The notes beneath the pieces are model-generated. The model saw only the letters and a program-made list of their open reading frames with translations, was not told the origin of the DNA and made no database searches. Below are positions 16,011 through 25,382 of a DNA stretch of 64,000 bases, piece by piece; within the stretch, counting starts at the first letter, position 1; every line of letters begins with the position of its first letter. A program made the position numbers and the translations under genes. This DNA is from Geodermatophilus sabuli (GTDB taxonomy: Bacteria > Actinomycetota > Actinomycetes > Mycobacteriales > Geodermatophilaceae), in the NCBI RefSeq assembly GCF_010686765.1, contig NZ_JAAGWF010000012.1:207406-271405 (forward strand), read 5' to 3'.

Positions 16011-16137
16011 CCGCCCAGTCTCCGCCGCGGACGGCGGCGCCCCGCCACCCGGGTCGGGTGGCGGGGCGCCGTCGAGCGGTCTCCCCGCCGGGTCCCGCCA
16101 CGAGCGTGCGCGCGGCGGGGGCAGGGAGGTCCTCGTC

Positions 16138-16785
16138 TCAGGGGCGGGCGCCGGTGAGCTCCGGCCGCAGCACCAGGAGGACGCCCAGCGCCGCGTAGCC
16201 GGCCAGCAGGTGCCCGGCGGCGATGGCGGGCGCGGCGGCGGCGAAGGCGACCGACGCGGGGATGACCACGGGAGCCCAGCTCTCCGCACCCAGCGGCCAG
16301 AACCGCGCCGCGCCGCGCCACCGGCCCGCGATCGCGATCCGGATGCCGATGGCGAACATGCCGAGCATCGAGATCGGCCAGAACGCGTCGACGGCCACCC
16401 AGGCCGGGACGTCGTCCCACGCCGGCACCAGGATCGTCTGCAGGGTCGAGAGCATCGCCAGCCCCAGCAGCACGTGCTCGATCCGCAGCACCGCCCGGGC
16501 CAGCCGGCCGGTGCCGATGGCGCCGGTGGCCTGCTGGGCGCCGACCAGCGCGACCAGCCCGACCTGGAACAGCAGCGTGGAGGTGTTGTAGACGGCGGCG
16601 TCCAGGCCCGGGTCGGCACCGAGGCCGTAGACCAGGATGCAGCTCGCCCAGGCGGCCGAGCCGAGGGCCGTGGCGGCGCCAGCGGCCCGGACCGTGCGGA
16701 CGGCGGGACCGGCGGGCGGGACGGCGGCCGGCGCGGCGCCGGTCCGGTCGGTGCGGGCCGGCGCGGGGGTGGTGCTGAGGGACAT
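16138..16785 (-). CDS. Multi-pass membrane protein, unknown
   Basis: A 215-residue protein with about six predicted membrane helices (for example AWASCILVYGLGADPG, LLFQVGLVALVGAQQ, HVLLGLAMLSTLQTILV, PISMLGMFAIGIRIAIAG and two C-terminal spans). The N-terminal 25 residues are Pro/Ala/Thr-rich and probably cytoplasmic. No transporter signature was recognised. The ATG at 16785 has a GGGAGACG site. It is divergent from the histidine kinase gene, so the pair may share a regulatory region, but a functional link is only a possibility. Confidence 0.7.
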   Translation of the reverse strand: MSLSTTPAPARTDRTGAAPAAVPPAGPAVRTVRAAGAATALGSAAWASCILVYGLGADPGLDAAVYNTSTLLFQVGLVALVGAQQATGAIGTGRLARAVLRIEHVLLGLAMLSTLQTILVPAWDDVPAWVAVDAFWPISMLGMFAIGIRIAIAGRWRGAARFWPLGAESWAPVVIPASVAFAAAAPAIAAGHLLAGYAALGVLLVLRPELTGARP

Positions 16786-16948
16786 CTCGTCTCCCGGATC
16801 TTGGTCGCGGTGCCCGGTGCACCGCCTGGGAGAACCGTCTCGGCGCGGCGTCCCGGGCAGCCAGGGCGCGCCGCCCCGATCCGGTCCCCCTCCCCGTCCC
16901 GGGCGACACGGGACGGCTGCCTCGTGACGCTCGGGACACCGGCGCGGA

Positions 16949-19078
16949 ATGATCTCGCGCGTGCTGACCGAGACCGGGGCGCCGCCGGCTGCTCCGGCCG
17001 GCGCCGACTCCCCCGCCTCCCCCCGCTCGCGGGCGCGGTGGGTCGCCGGCGCGGTGGCGGTGGCCAGCGGCGGCGCCACCGTGGCCGCGGTGGTCCTCGA
17101 TGCGCTCACGCCCGCAGCGGCGCGGGCGGCCGCGGAGGCCACCGTCGGCTCGATCCTCGGCCTGCCCGGTCTGCTCCTCGCGGTCCCGGCCTTCCTCCTG
17201 CTGTCTCGGCTGCCCCGGCACCCGGTGTCCTGGGTGGTGGCCGGCAACGCGCTGGCCTGGGGCCTGGACGGGCTGGCCCAGTCGTGGCTGACCCACGCGC
17301 TGCGCGGTGAGGTGGTGCTGCCCGGCGCCACCGCCGCGTTCTGGTACGTCTCGCGCTTCGGCGCCTGGCTGCTGGTGGGGTTGCCGCTGCTCCTGCTGCT
17401 CTACCCGGGCGGGCGACTGCCGGGGGGCCGGTGGCGCCCGGTCGCGGTCATGGCCTTGCTCGCCACCACGGTGCTGCCGTTGCTGCTCATGGTCGCACCG
17501 GCCGCGGCCCTGGACGCCGGGAGCGACATCGACCCGCCCGCCTACTACGACCGGATCGACGTCGACCCGACCAGCCTCCCGCTGCCGGCCGGGCTCGTCG
17601 TGCCCCTGGCCCGGGTCGGCCTGCCGCTGGCACTGCTGGGCGTCCTCGTCTGCGTCGCCATCGTCGTACTGCGGCACCGGGGCGCCGGGGGCGAGCAGCG
17701 TCGGCAGCTGCGCTGGCTCGTCTGGGCCGCGGTGGCCGACGCGCTGGTGCTGCTGACCGCCGGCGTGGCGCCCGGCGACCTCTCGTCGCTGGCGCTCGCG
17801 CTGACCGTGTCCCTGACCGGGGCGGCGGCCGCGGTCGGGTTGCTGTGGCCGCGCGCGGTCGACATCGACCGCCTGCTCGGGGGGACGCTCGTCTACGGCG
17901 GGCTGGCGGTGGCCGTCGTCCTGCTCGACCTCGCGGTGATCGCCGCCGCCGGCGCGTTGCTCGGCGACCGGCTCGGCGAGCGGGACGCCACCCTCCTCGC
18001 CCTCCTCGTCGTGACCGCGCTCTACGTGCCGTTGCGTGCTCAGGCGTGGCGGCTGGTGCGCCGCTGGGTGCTGGGTGAGCAGGAGGACCCCTACCGCGTG
18101 GTCTCCGGGCTGGCCGAGCGGCTGGAGCGTTCCGACGGCGCGGAGGAGCAGCTCACGGCGGTCGCCGGAGGGGTCGCCGAGGCCTTCCGTTCGCCGTACG
18201 TGGGGGTGGAGGTCGACGCCCCCGGCGGCGGCCGGCTGGTCGCCGAGCACGGACGGCGCCCCGCCACCGTCCAGTCGCTGCCGATCGCCTACCGCGGGGA
18301 GGAGGTCGGCCGGCTGCTGCTCCCCCGGGACGGCGTCCGCGCGCAACTGGTGACCCGCGACGAGCGGCTGCTCGCCGACGTCGTCCGGCAGGCCGCGGCG
18401 GCCGCCCGCGCCAGCGCCCTGGCCACCGAGCTGCAGACGAGCCGGGAGCAGCTGGTCGCGGCGCGGGAGGAGGAGCGCCGGCGGCTGCGCCGGGACCTGC
18501 ACGACGGCCTGGGACCCTCGCTGGGCGCGGTGGTGCTGCGCATCGACACCGCCCGGAACCTCGCCGCGCACCGCCCGGAGGACGCCGACCGGCTGCTGCG
18601 CCAAGCACGCGACGACGTCGCGGCCGCGCTCGCCGACGTCCGCCGGCTGGTGCACGACCTGCGCCCGCCCGCGCTCGACGACCTGGGTCTGGGTGGCGCG
18701 GTCCGCCAGCAGGCCGGGCGGCTGCTCGCGCCGCCCGTGGCCGTCACCGTGGACGCCGCCGACCTCCCCCACCTGCGTGCGGCCGTCGAGGTCGCTGCGT
18801 ACCGGATCGCCTCCGAGGCCCTGGCCAACGTGGCGCGACACGCGTCGGCGTCCCGGGTCCGGGTCTCGCTGTCCTGCGACGGTGACGGCGCGCTGGTGGT
18901 GGAGGTCTCCGACGACGGCGTCGGCATCGCGCCGGGGGCACCGGCCGGGGTGGGGCTGGTGTCGCTGCGCGAGCGGGCCGCCGAGCTCGGGGGCCGCTGT
19001 TGGGTGGAGTGCCCGCCGTCGGGGGGCACGGTGGTCCGGGCTGTGCTGCCCGTCGACGGGAGGGGTGACGGTGGCTGA
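16949..19078 (+). CDS. NarL-type (HisKA_3) sensor histidine kinase
   Basis: A 709-residue membrane kinase. Residues 1-370 hold about nine membrane helices and no large extracellular domain. A GAF-like linker follows, then the dimerisation/phosphoacceptor box RRDLHDGLGPSLG with histidine near residue 518. The HATPase has VSDDGVGI and GVGLVSLRERA. It autophosphorylates and passes phosphate to the response regulator encoded directly downstream (8-bp overlap). The stimulus is unknown. ATG 16949 and GTG 16961 are both possible starts. Confidence 0.93.
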   Translation: MISRVLTETGAPPAAPAGADSPASPRSRARWVAGAVAVASGGATVAAVVLDALTPAAARAAAEATVGSILGLPGLLLAVPAFLLLSRLPRHPVSWVVAGNALAWGLDGLAQSWLTHALRGEVVLPGATAAFWYVSRFGAWLLVGLPLLLLLYPGGRLPGGRWRPVAVMALLATTVLPLLLMVAPAAALDAGSDIDPPAYYDRIDVDPTSLPLPAGLVVPLARVGLPLALLGVLVCVAIVVLRHRGAGGEQRRQLRWLVWAAVADALVLLTAGVAPGDLSSLALALTVSLTGAAAAVGLLWPRAVDIDRLLGGTLVYGGLAVAVVLLDLAVIAAAGALLGDRLGERDATLLALLVVTALYVPLRAQAWRLVRRWVLGEQEDPYRVVSGLAERLERSDGAEEQLTAVAGGVAEAFRSPYVGVEVDAPGGGRLVAEHGRRPATVQSLPIAYRGEEVGRLLLPRDGVRAQLVTRDERLLADVVRQAAAAARASALATELQTSREQLVAAREEERRRLRRDLHDGLGPSLGAVVLRIDTARNLAAHRPEDADRLLRQARDDVAAALADVRRLVHDLRPPALDDLGLGGAVRQQAGRLLAPPVAVTVDAADLPHLRAAVEVAAYRIASEALANVARHASASRVRVSLSCDGDGALVVEVSDDGVGIAPGAPAGVGLVSLRERAAELGGRCWVECPPSGGTVVRAVLPVDGRGDGG

Positions 19079-19727
19079 GCCGGAGGAACCGCTGCGGATC
19101 GTCGTCGTCGACGACCACCCGGTCTACCGGGACGGGCTCGCCGTGCTGCTCGGCTCGGTACCCGGACTGGTCGTCGTGGGCACCGCGGCCGACGGCGCGG
19201 CGGCGGTCGAGCTGGCCCGCGAGGAGCAGCCCGACGTCGTCGTCATGGACGTGCAGATGCCGGTGCTCGACGGGATCGAGGCCACCCGCACCATCACCAC
19301 CGAGTCGCCCTCGGTCGGCGTCGTGGTGCTCACCATGAGCGAGGACGACGGGACCGTGTTCGCCGCCGTCCGCGCCGGTGCCCGCGGCTACCTGCTCAAG
19401 GGCGCCGACCAGGAGGAGGTGGTCCGGGCGATCACGACCGTCGCGTCCGGCGGGGCGGTCTTCGGTGCCGCGCTGGCCCGGCGGATCGCGGACTTCTTCG
19501 CCGGTGGGCCCGCCGGGCCGCAGGCGGCGTTCCCGCAGCTGACCGCCCGCGAGCGGGAGGTGCTCGACCTGGTGGCCGCCGGGCGGTCCAACGCGCAGAT
19601 CGCCGCGGCCCTGTACCTGTCGCCGAAGACGGTCCGCAACAACGTCTCCAACGTGCTGGCCAAGCTGCAGGTCACCGATCGGGCCCAGGCCATCGTGCAG
19701 GCGCGGGACGCCGGGCTGGGCCGCTGA
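19071..19727 (+). CDS. NarL/FixJ-type response regulator
   Basis: A 218-residue regulator. The receiver domain (8-125) has DDHP near residue 14, the phosphoacceptor aspartate at D60 (VVVMDVQMPVLDG), and the conserved lysine in YLLKGA. The C-terminal LuxR helix-turn-helix (about 155-210) reads LTAREREVLDLVAAGRS and SPKTVRNNVSNVLAKL. It pairs with the overlapping kinase. GTG 19071 was chosen because GGGAGG lies about 8 nt upstream; the GTG at 19065 would be too close. Targets are unknown. Confidence 0.95.
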   Translation: MAEPEEPLRIVVVDDHPVYRDGLAVLLGSVPGLVVVGTAADGAAAVELAREEQPDVVVMDVQMPVLDGIEATRTITTESPSVGVVVLTMSEDDGTVFAAVRAGARGYLLKGADQEEVVRAITTVASGGAVFGAALARRIADFFAGGPAGPQAAFPQLTAREREVLDLVAAGRSNAQIAAALYLSPKTVRNNVSNVLAKLQVTDRAQAIVQARDAGLGR

Positions 19728-19745
19728 TCGGGGCCGTTCCGGTCG

Positions 19746-19751
19746 TACCGT
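19746..19751 (+). promoter_or_regulatory. -10 box of msrB (leaderless)
   Basis: TACCGT ends 7 nt before the msrB ATG at 19759, which would place the transcription start on or next to the start codon. No ribosome site precedes the ATG, in keeping with a leaderless transcript. Confidence 0.55.
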
Positions 19752-19758
19752 GGAGCTC

Positions 19759-20175
19759 ATGACGACGTCCGCGGAGAAGCAGCCCCAGGTCATCAAGAGC
19801 GACGCCGAGTGGCGGGCGGAGCTGTCGCCGGAGGAGTACGCCGTCCTCCGGCAGGCCGGCACCGAACGGCCCTGGACCGGCGAGTACGTCGACACGAAGA
19901 CGACCGGCGTCTACAGCTGCCGGGCCTGCGGGGCCGAGCTGTTCCGCTCCGGCGCGAAGTTCGACTCGCACTGCGGCTGGCCGTCGTTCTACGAGCCGAC
20001 GTCCGCCGACAACGTGGTGCTCCGCCAGGACCGCAGCCACGGCATGGTCCGCACCGAGGTGCTCTGCGGCAACTGCCACAGCCACCTGGGGCACCTGTTC
20101 GCCGACGCCCCGCAGACCCCCACCGGCGACCGGTACTGCATCAACTCGGTCTCGATCAGGCTGCTCCCCTCGTGA
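19759..20175 (+). CDS. msrB: Peptide-methionine (R)-S-oxide reductase
   Basis: A 138-residue MsrB that reduces methionine-R-sulfoxide in proteins. It has the zinc-binding pairs CRAC and CGNC, the HSHLGHLF segment, and the catalytic cysteine in RYCINSVSIRL. Length and motifs are complete. It faces hemQ convergently, the order known from Mycobacterium tuberculosis (Rv2674 and Rv2676c). The ATG at 19759 was chosen over an in-frame GTG three codons upstream because the -10 box at 19746-19751 overlaps that GTG. Confidence 0.96.
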   Translation: MTTSAEKQPQVIKSDAEWRAELSPEEYAVLRQAGTERPWTGEYVDTKTTGVYSCRACGAELFRSGAKFDSHCGWPSFYEPTSADNVVLRQDRSHGMVRTEVLCGNCHSHLGHLFADAPQTPTGDRYCINSVSIRLLPS

Positions 20176-20232
20176 CCCCCCGGGTCACAGCGCGGCCAGG
20201 TGCCGTACCCGCGCTGGGCTGAGCCGGTCCGC

Positions 20233-20272
20233 GGTCGGCGTCGGGAGGCCTCCGGCCCCCGCGACGCCGATC
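20233..20272. terminator. Inverted repeat between convergent msrB and hemQ
   Basis: A 10-bp stem (GGTCGGCGTC with GACGCCGATC, one wobble) with a GC-rich interior. It lies between two stop codons of convergent genes, so a bidirectional terminator is likely. A smaller repeat, GTGACCC-CCC-GGGTCAC, overlaps the msrB stop at 20172-20188. Confidence 0.5.
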
Positions 20273-20282
20273 GCCGGGCTCC

Positions 20283-20999
20283 CTAGGCCAGGTCGGCGAC
20301 CAGCTCGGCGACGGGCTTGCGGACGCCGGTGTAGAACGGGATCTCCTCGCGGACGTGCCGCCGGGCCCGGCTGGCCCGCAGGTCCCGCATCAGGTCGACG
20401 ATGCGGTGCAGCTCGTCGGCCTCGAAGGCCAGCATCCACTCGTAGTCGCCCAGGCCGAACGAGGCGACGGTGTTGGCGCGCACGTCGGGGTAGGGCCGGG
20501 CCTGCATGCCGTGCTCCTTGAGCATGTCCCGGCGCTCCTCGTCCGGCAGCAGGTACCACTCGTAGGACCGGACGAACGGGTACACGCAGACGTAGCGGCG
20601 TGGCTCCTCGTCGGCGAGGAACGCCGGGATGTGGCTGCGGTTGAACTCCGCCGGACGGTGCAGCGCCATCTGCGACCAGACGGGGTCGAGGTGCCGGCCC
20701 AGTCCGGTGCGGCGGAACCGGGTGTAGGCCTCCTGCAGCGCGTCGGCGGTCTCCGCGTGCCACCACACCATGACGTCGGCGTCGGCCCGCAGGCCCGCGA
20801 CGTCGTAGGTCCCGCGGATGACGACGTCCTTGCCGGCGAGCTCCGTGAACAGCTCGTCGACCTCGTCGGCGACGCGGTGCCGGCCCTCGGCCTCGAGCGG
20901 GCGGGCCAGCCGGAACACCGACCACATCGTGTAGCGGATGGTCGCGTTGAGCTCGTTCGCCCGCTTGCCGATGCTGCGTTCCCCGGTCTGCTCGCTCAT
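20283..20999 (-). CDS. hemQ: Coproheme decarboxylase (HemQ/ChdC)
   Basis: A 238-residue actinobacterial HemQ, which performs the last step of the coproporphyrin-dependent haem pathway: oxidative decarboxylation of coproheme III to haem b with hydrogen peroxide. Family segments are [11 protein letters not shown] near the start, [17 protein letters not shown] with conserved tyrosines, and [19 protein letters not shown] near the haem-ligand region. The ATG at 20999 gives the standard N-terminus. The other haem genes hemE-hemY lie 4.4 kb away, separated by an inserted block; in mycobacteria they are adjacent. Confidence 0.95.
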   Translation of the reverse strand: MSEQTGERSIGKRANELNATIRYTMWSVFRLARPLEAEGRHRVADEVDELFTELAGKDVVIRGTYDVAGLRADADVMVWWHAETADALQEAYTRFRRTGLGRHLDPVWSQMALHRPAEFNRSHIPAFLADEEPRRYVCVYPFVRSYEWYLLPDEERRDMLKEHGMQARPYPDVRANTVASFGLGDYEWMLAFEADELHRIVDLMRDLRASRARRHVREEIPFYTGVRKPVAELVADLA

Positions 21000-21307
21000 G
21001 GGGTCATTGTCCCCCGCGTCCCGGCGGTTCCCGCCGTGCGGGTCGCCGAGGGACCGCGACCGGTCAGCGCGCGCGGAGCGGCTCGCGCTCTCGCTCGCGC
21101 TCGATCCGCGCGGTGCGTTCGTCGCGGCAGTCGGCACAGGCGGCCATCGACACGTGGTGGCGCAGGCAGCGGACGGGACGGGGGGACCGGACAGGGACGG
21201 GATCTGGATGGTGCAGGGAACTCACGTCGCATCCAACAACCGCCGGGTCCGCGGGATGCCCGGGCGTGGCCGGGGACACGGGACGGGCATCCCGGGACGG
21301 CGTCGGC

Positions 21308-21838
21308 TCAGCCGGGACGGCGCCGACTCAACCAGGCGTCGACGGCGATCTCGACCGTGCGGCCGACGAGGAATCCGGGAGCCCGGATCCCGACCGCCGT
21401 CCGGTCCAGGACGGCCACCGCGCCGACCCGCAACCACGTGCCGTCCGGACCGGCCACCGGCGCCGCGCTGACCGCGAGCGGTGCCGAGGTGCCGCGGACG
21501 CGCAGCACCCCGTGGGCGGTCCAGCCGACACCGTCGGCACCGGTGAACCGGTCGGCCGACCAGGTCATGGCCGGGTGGCGGTCGATGTCCAGGAACCGCG
21601 GCTTGCGCAGGTCCGAGTCGCGCCGGGCGATGCCGGTGGCGAGGCTCTCCAGGTCCAGCTCCGCCGCCACCCGCACGGGCGTGCCCTGGTCGTCGACCTC
21701 GACCTCGCCCCAGCTGCAGGCCACCGAGCCGTGCACCGGGCGGCCCAGGTTGGACACGGTGAAGGTGATCCGGGTCCGGCTGTCGGAGACCGCCCACGTG
21801 CCGGCGGTCACCCGCTGGGTCCGCACCCCGGCGGTCAC
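21308..21838 (-). CDS. YceI-like family protein
   Basis: A 176-residue lipocalin-like YceI protein. It has AGTWAVSDSRTRITFTVSNL, ELDLESLATGIARRDSDLR, FLDIDRHPAMTW, AHGVLRVRGTSAPL and a hydrophobic C-terminal strand. YceI proteins bind polyisoprenoid-like lipids in a beta barrel. No signal peptide is present, so a cytosolic location is likely here. Its GTG at 21838 overlaps the stop of the upstream gene by 4 bp, which argues for co-translation with that unknown protein. Confidence 0.88.
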   Translation of the reverse strand: MTAGVRTQRVTAGTWAVSDSRTRITFTVSNLGRPVHGSVACSWGEVEVDDQGTPVRVAAELDLESLATGIARRDSDLRKPRFLDIDRHPAMTWSADRFTGADGVGWTAHGVLRVRGTSAPLAVSAAPVAGPDGTWLRVGAVAVLDRTAVGIRAPGFLVGRTVEIAVDAWLSRRRPG

Positions 21839-22386
21839 GACCGCACCTCGGCGGGGACGTCGGCGCGCAGGACCCGCCCCAGCTCCACGCGGTCCGCGCC
21901 CGGCAGCAGGGCCGGGTCCTCGCCGGGCAGCAGCGACGTGTGCCTGATCCGGTCCTGCACCTCGGTGAGCGTCTCCAGGCCGGTCGCCAGCCCGACGACG
22001 ACGATGGCGTCGTCCGCCGACCGGAACACCAGCACACCGATCAGGCCGTCGACGTCCCGGACCGCCGGGTGGATCCGCTCGCGACCGCCCCGCTCCGCGG
22101 CCTGCGCGACCGCCGGGTCGCCGGCTCCGTTGACCCAGGTCAGCTGGGCGAACAGCGGGGTCCGGCCGGCGGCGATGCCGTCCATGCGGTCGACCAGCCG
22201 GTAGGCACGGCTGCCGGGGACGGCCGGGGGCTCGCCGGACCAGAGCGTGACGACGGTGCCCTCGTCCCCGTCCTGGTGCTCGACGACGATCGCGCCGGCC
22301 GGGTCCGCGCCCGCGGCGAGCACGCGTGCGAGGGGATCGGTGTCGGCGCCGGTCGGACGCCGGTAGGGGTGGACGGTGGCGTACAC
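21835..22386 (-). CDS. Hypothetical protein, coupled to YceI
   Basis: A 183-residue soluble protein with alternating strands (AIVVEHQDGDEGTVVTLW, RAYRLVDRMDG, GLIGVLVFRSADDAIVVVGL) and a helical C-terminal third. The pattern resembles a dimeric alpha-beta barrel, but no family is claimed. The GTG at 22386 has GAGGAGC 7-8 nt upstream. Its stop overlaps the YceI start, so the two form an operon, divergent from the LuxR-type ATPase gene at 22536. Confidence 0.6.
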   Translation of the reverse strand: MYATVHPYRRPTGADTDPLARVLAAGADPAGAIVVEHQDGDEGTVVTLWSGEPPAVPGSRAYRLVDRMDGIAAGRTPLFAQLTWVNGAGDPAVAQAAERGGRERIHPAVRDVDGLIGVLVFRSADDAIVVVGLATGLETLTEVQDRIRHTSLLPGEDPALLPGADRVELGRVLRADVPAEVRS

Positions 22387-22535
22387 GGGGTGCTCCTCGG
22401 GTCGGGGACCGGCTGGTCGGTCCCGGCGCCGAGAACGATCCGGCGGCGGCGCGGCCGGGACATCCGTGGAAGCACGGGATCTCGGCACTGAGAAGCCGGT
22501 ACGCACGCAGGCCACCCGCGGGGATACTGCCCGCC

Positions 22536-25370
22536 GTGGGGACCGCCACCCGATCCGCCGGCGACCCCGCGTTCGTCGGCCGCACCGCCGAGCTGGCGCA
22601 GCTGACGGCGGGCATCGCCGCGGCCGCGGCCGGCCGGGGCGGTCTGTTCCTGCTCTCCGGGCCGGCGGGCATCGGCAAGACGCGCACCGTCGAGGAGGCG
22701 GTGGCCGACGCGCCCGCCGTCGCCTGGGGGCGGTGCGTGGACGACCCCGGCGCCCCGCCGCTGTGGCCGTGGCGCCGGGTGGCCCGGGCGCTGCCGGGGG
22801 TGCGGGCGGCCGTCGCCGAGGCCCTGTCGGGCATCGACCTGGCCCGCGAGGGGTCCGCCGACCCGGAGGCCGCGCGCTTCGCGCTGGTCACGACCGCCAC
22901 CGAGGCGCTGCTGGACGCGGCCGAGCCGGACGGCGTGGTCGTCGTCCTGGAGGACCTGCACTGGGCGGACGAGACCTCGCTGCGGCTGCTCCGCCACCTG
23001 GCCGGCGAGCTGCAGCGCTCCCGGCTGCTCGTCGTCGGCACCTACCGCGACCCGGCGGGCGGGGCGGAGGGCCGACCGCTGGACCGGACGCTGCCCGACC
23101 TGCTCCGCTGGCCCACCACGCGTGCGCTGGCACTGGCCCCGCTCACCGAGGAGGACGTCCGGGCCTACCTGCCCGATGCGCCGCTGGAGGCGGTCCGCGT
23201 CGCCCACCGGCGCAGCGGCGGCAACCCGCTCTACCTGCGGGCGGTCGCCCGGACGCCCGCGTCCGGCGACGGTGACGGCGGCACCGAGCTGCGCCACCTG
23301 GTCCGGACGACGCTGACGGCGCTGTCCCCCGCGGTCCTCGACCTGCTCGACACCGCCGCGGTCCTGGGCGAGGAGGTGGACGCCGGCCGGCTGGCCCTGG
23401 TGACCGGGCGGCCGCCGGACGAGGTGCGCGACGGGCTGGACGCCGCGGTCCGGGCGGGCGTCCTGACCGCCGTCCCGGACACCCCCGGCAGACGGCGGTT
23501 CGCGCACGCGGTGGTGCGCGACGCGATCTACGGCGACCTCTCCCCCAGCACGCGCGAGGAACTGCACCGCCGCAGCGCCGAGGCGCTGGAGCAGGTCGCC
23601 GACGACGACGACACCGCGGCCGGGCTGGTCGCCGGGCACTGGCTCCGGGCGGCCACGGAGCGGGCCACGCTGCGGCGGGCGGCGTCCTGGGCTCGCCGCG
23701 CGGCGGACGCGGCGACCGGGTCGCTCGCCTTCGACGAGGCGGCCCGGTTCCTCGCGATGGCGCTGGCCGCCACCGACCGCGCCGGCCCCGCCCTCGGGGA
23801 CCGGGCCGAGCTGCTGCTGGAGCTCGCGACGGCGGAGTTCCGCGCCGGGCGGTTCGGCGAGAGCCTGGAGCACGCCACCGCCGCCTCCGACGCCGCGGCC
23901 GAGTGCGGACGCACCGACCTGCTGGCCCCCGCCGCGCTGACCGTCCAGGACGTGGCGGCACCCGGGTTCCCGCCGGCGGTCCTCCGCATGTGCGAGCGGG
24001 CGCTGGCGGACCCGTCCGTGGCGGGGCGGCCGGCGCTGCGGGCCCGGCTGCTCGCCCAGGCGGCCTCGGTGCTGGCCGACGCGGGACGGGGAACCGCCTC
24101 GACGGTGCACTCGACGCAGGCCCTGACCCTGGCGGAGGAGAGCGGCGACCCGCAGGCCGTCATCGACGCCGTCCGCGCCCGGATGAAGGCGCACCCCACC
24201 GCGCTGCCGCGGGCCGAACGGCTCCGCCTGGGCCGGCTGGCGATCGACCACGCGGCGGCGACCGGTCAGCCGCTGGCCGAGCTGTGGGGCGCCAAGTGGC
24301 GGATCGACGCGGCGCTCGAGGGCGGCGACACGGCCACCGTCGAGGACGAACTGGCCCGCGTCACCGCGCTGGCGCGGCGCACCCGCCTGCCGCTGGTCCG
24401 GTGGCACGACCTGCGGCTGCGGGCGTCGGTCGCCGCGCTGTACGGGCGGTTCGAGGAGGCGCTCGCGCTCAACGAGGAGGCCCGGGTCGTGGGCGCGACC
24501 GAGCTGACCCAGGACCTGTCCGCGGCGGGCATGTCGGGCGCGTTCCTGTACCAGTACTCGCTGGTCACGGGGATCGCGCACGACCTGGAGGGCGAGGCGG
24601 TCAGCCTCATGGACCTCGCCGACGACGTGCCGATCGTGCAGGCGAGCCGGACGGTCGTCGCCCTGGTCAACGGGCGCCGGGACGAGGCCGCGGCCCGGTA
24701 CGCGCAGCTGCGCCCCCGGATGGCCGAGCCGGACTTCGTGGAGTCGGCGGGTGTGGCGGAGACGCTGGTGCCGCTGGTCGAGGAGTTCGGCGACGCAGCG
24801 GCGGCGGAGGCGCTCGGCGCGATCATCGGCGCGATGCCCATGGACGCCGGGGGCGCGGGCGTCTACTGCTGCGGCTCCCTGGAGGTCCTGCTCGGCCGGC
24901 TCGCCGCGGTGCGGGGCCGGTGGGACGAGGCGGTCGGGCACTTCGACGCGGCGCTGGCGGTGGACTCCCGCACCGGCGCCCGCCCGGCCGCCGTCAACGA
25001 CCGGCTGGGGCTGGCGGGGGCACTCCTCGAGCGGGGCCGGGCCGCCGACCTGCCCCGGGCGCACGAGCTGGCGCGGACGGCGCTGGCCGAGGCCCGGCGC
25101 CTCGGCATGCCGGGGCCGGCGGGCCGGGCCGCCGCCCTCGTCGAGCGGGCCGGCCGGGCGGCGCGCGCCGCGGACCCGCTCACCGGCCGGGAGCGGGAGA
25201 TCGCCACGCTCGTCGCCGCGGCCCTCACCAACCGCCAGATCGCCGACCGGCTGGTGCTCTCGGAGCGGACCATCGAGAGCCACGTGCGCAACATCCTGGC
25301 CAAGCTCGGCCTCGCCAACCGCACCGAGATCGCGACCGTGACGGCCGCGCACGGCCGGGCCCGCTCCTGA
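22536..25370 (+). CDS. LuxR-family regulator with AAA/STAND ATPase (LAL type)
   Basis: A 944-residue large ATP-binding LuxR regulator. Walker A LSGPAGIGKT lies near residue 40, Walker B VVVVLEDLHWAD near 132, and a long helical TPR-like region follows. A C-terminal LuxR helix-turn-helix lies at about 882-940 (LTGREREIATLVAAAL, SERTIESHVRNILAKLGL). Such proteins respond to a small molecule and switch on pathway genes; the divergent YceI operon is a possible target. GATACT at 22523-22528 lies 7 nt before the GTG, suggesting a leaderless transcript. Confidence 0.92.
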   Translation: MGTATRSAGDPAFVGRTAELAQLTAGIAAAAAGRGGLFLLSGPAGIGKTRTVEEAVADAPAVAWGRCVDDPGAPPLWPWRRVARALPGVRAAVAEALSGIDLAREGSADPEAARFALVTTATEALLDAAEPDGVVVVLEDLHWADETSLRLLRHLAGELQRSRLLVVGTYRDPAGGAEGRPLDRTLPDLLRWPTTRALALAPLTEEDVRAYLPDAPLEAVRVAHRRSGGNPLYLRAVARTPASGDGDGGTELRHLVRTTLTALSPAVLDLLDTAAVLGEEVDAGRLALVTGRPPDEVRDGLDAAVRAGVLTAVPDTPGRRRFAHAVVRDAIYGDLSPSTREELHRRSAEALEQVADDDDTAAGLVAGHWLRAATERATLRRAASWARRAADAATGSLAFDEAARFLAMALAATDRAGPALGDRAELLLELATAEFRAGRFGESLEHATAASDAAAECGRTDLLAPAALTVQDVAAPGFPPAVLRMCERALADPSVAGRPALRARLLAQAASVLADAGRGTASTVHSTQALTLAEESGDPQAVIDAVRARMKAHPTALPRAERLRLGRLAIDHAAATGQPLAELWGAKWRIDAALEGGDTATVEDELARVTALARRTRLPLVRWHDLRLRASVAALYGRFEEALALNEEARVVGATELTQDLSAAGMSGAFLYQYSLVTGIAHDLEGEAVSLMDLADDVPIVQASRTVVALVNGRRDEAAARYAQLRPRMAEPDFVESAGVAETLVPLVEEFGDAAAAEALGAIIGAMPMDAGGAGVYCCGSLEVLLGRLAAVRGRWDEAVGHFDAALAVDSRTGARPAAVNDRLGLAGALLERGRAADLPRAHELARTALAEARRLGMPGPAGRAAALVERAGRAARAADPLTGREREIATLVAAALTNRQIADRLVLSERTIESHVRNILAKLGLANRTEIATVTAAHGRARS

Positions 25371-25382
25371 GCCGGCGCCCGG

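Noticed and set aside
21064..21279. A small minus-strand protein containing [18 protein letters not shown]
   Set aside because: A CxxC and a charged helix are suggestive, but no start codon with a ribosome site gives a sensible length and the upstream part is not gene-like.
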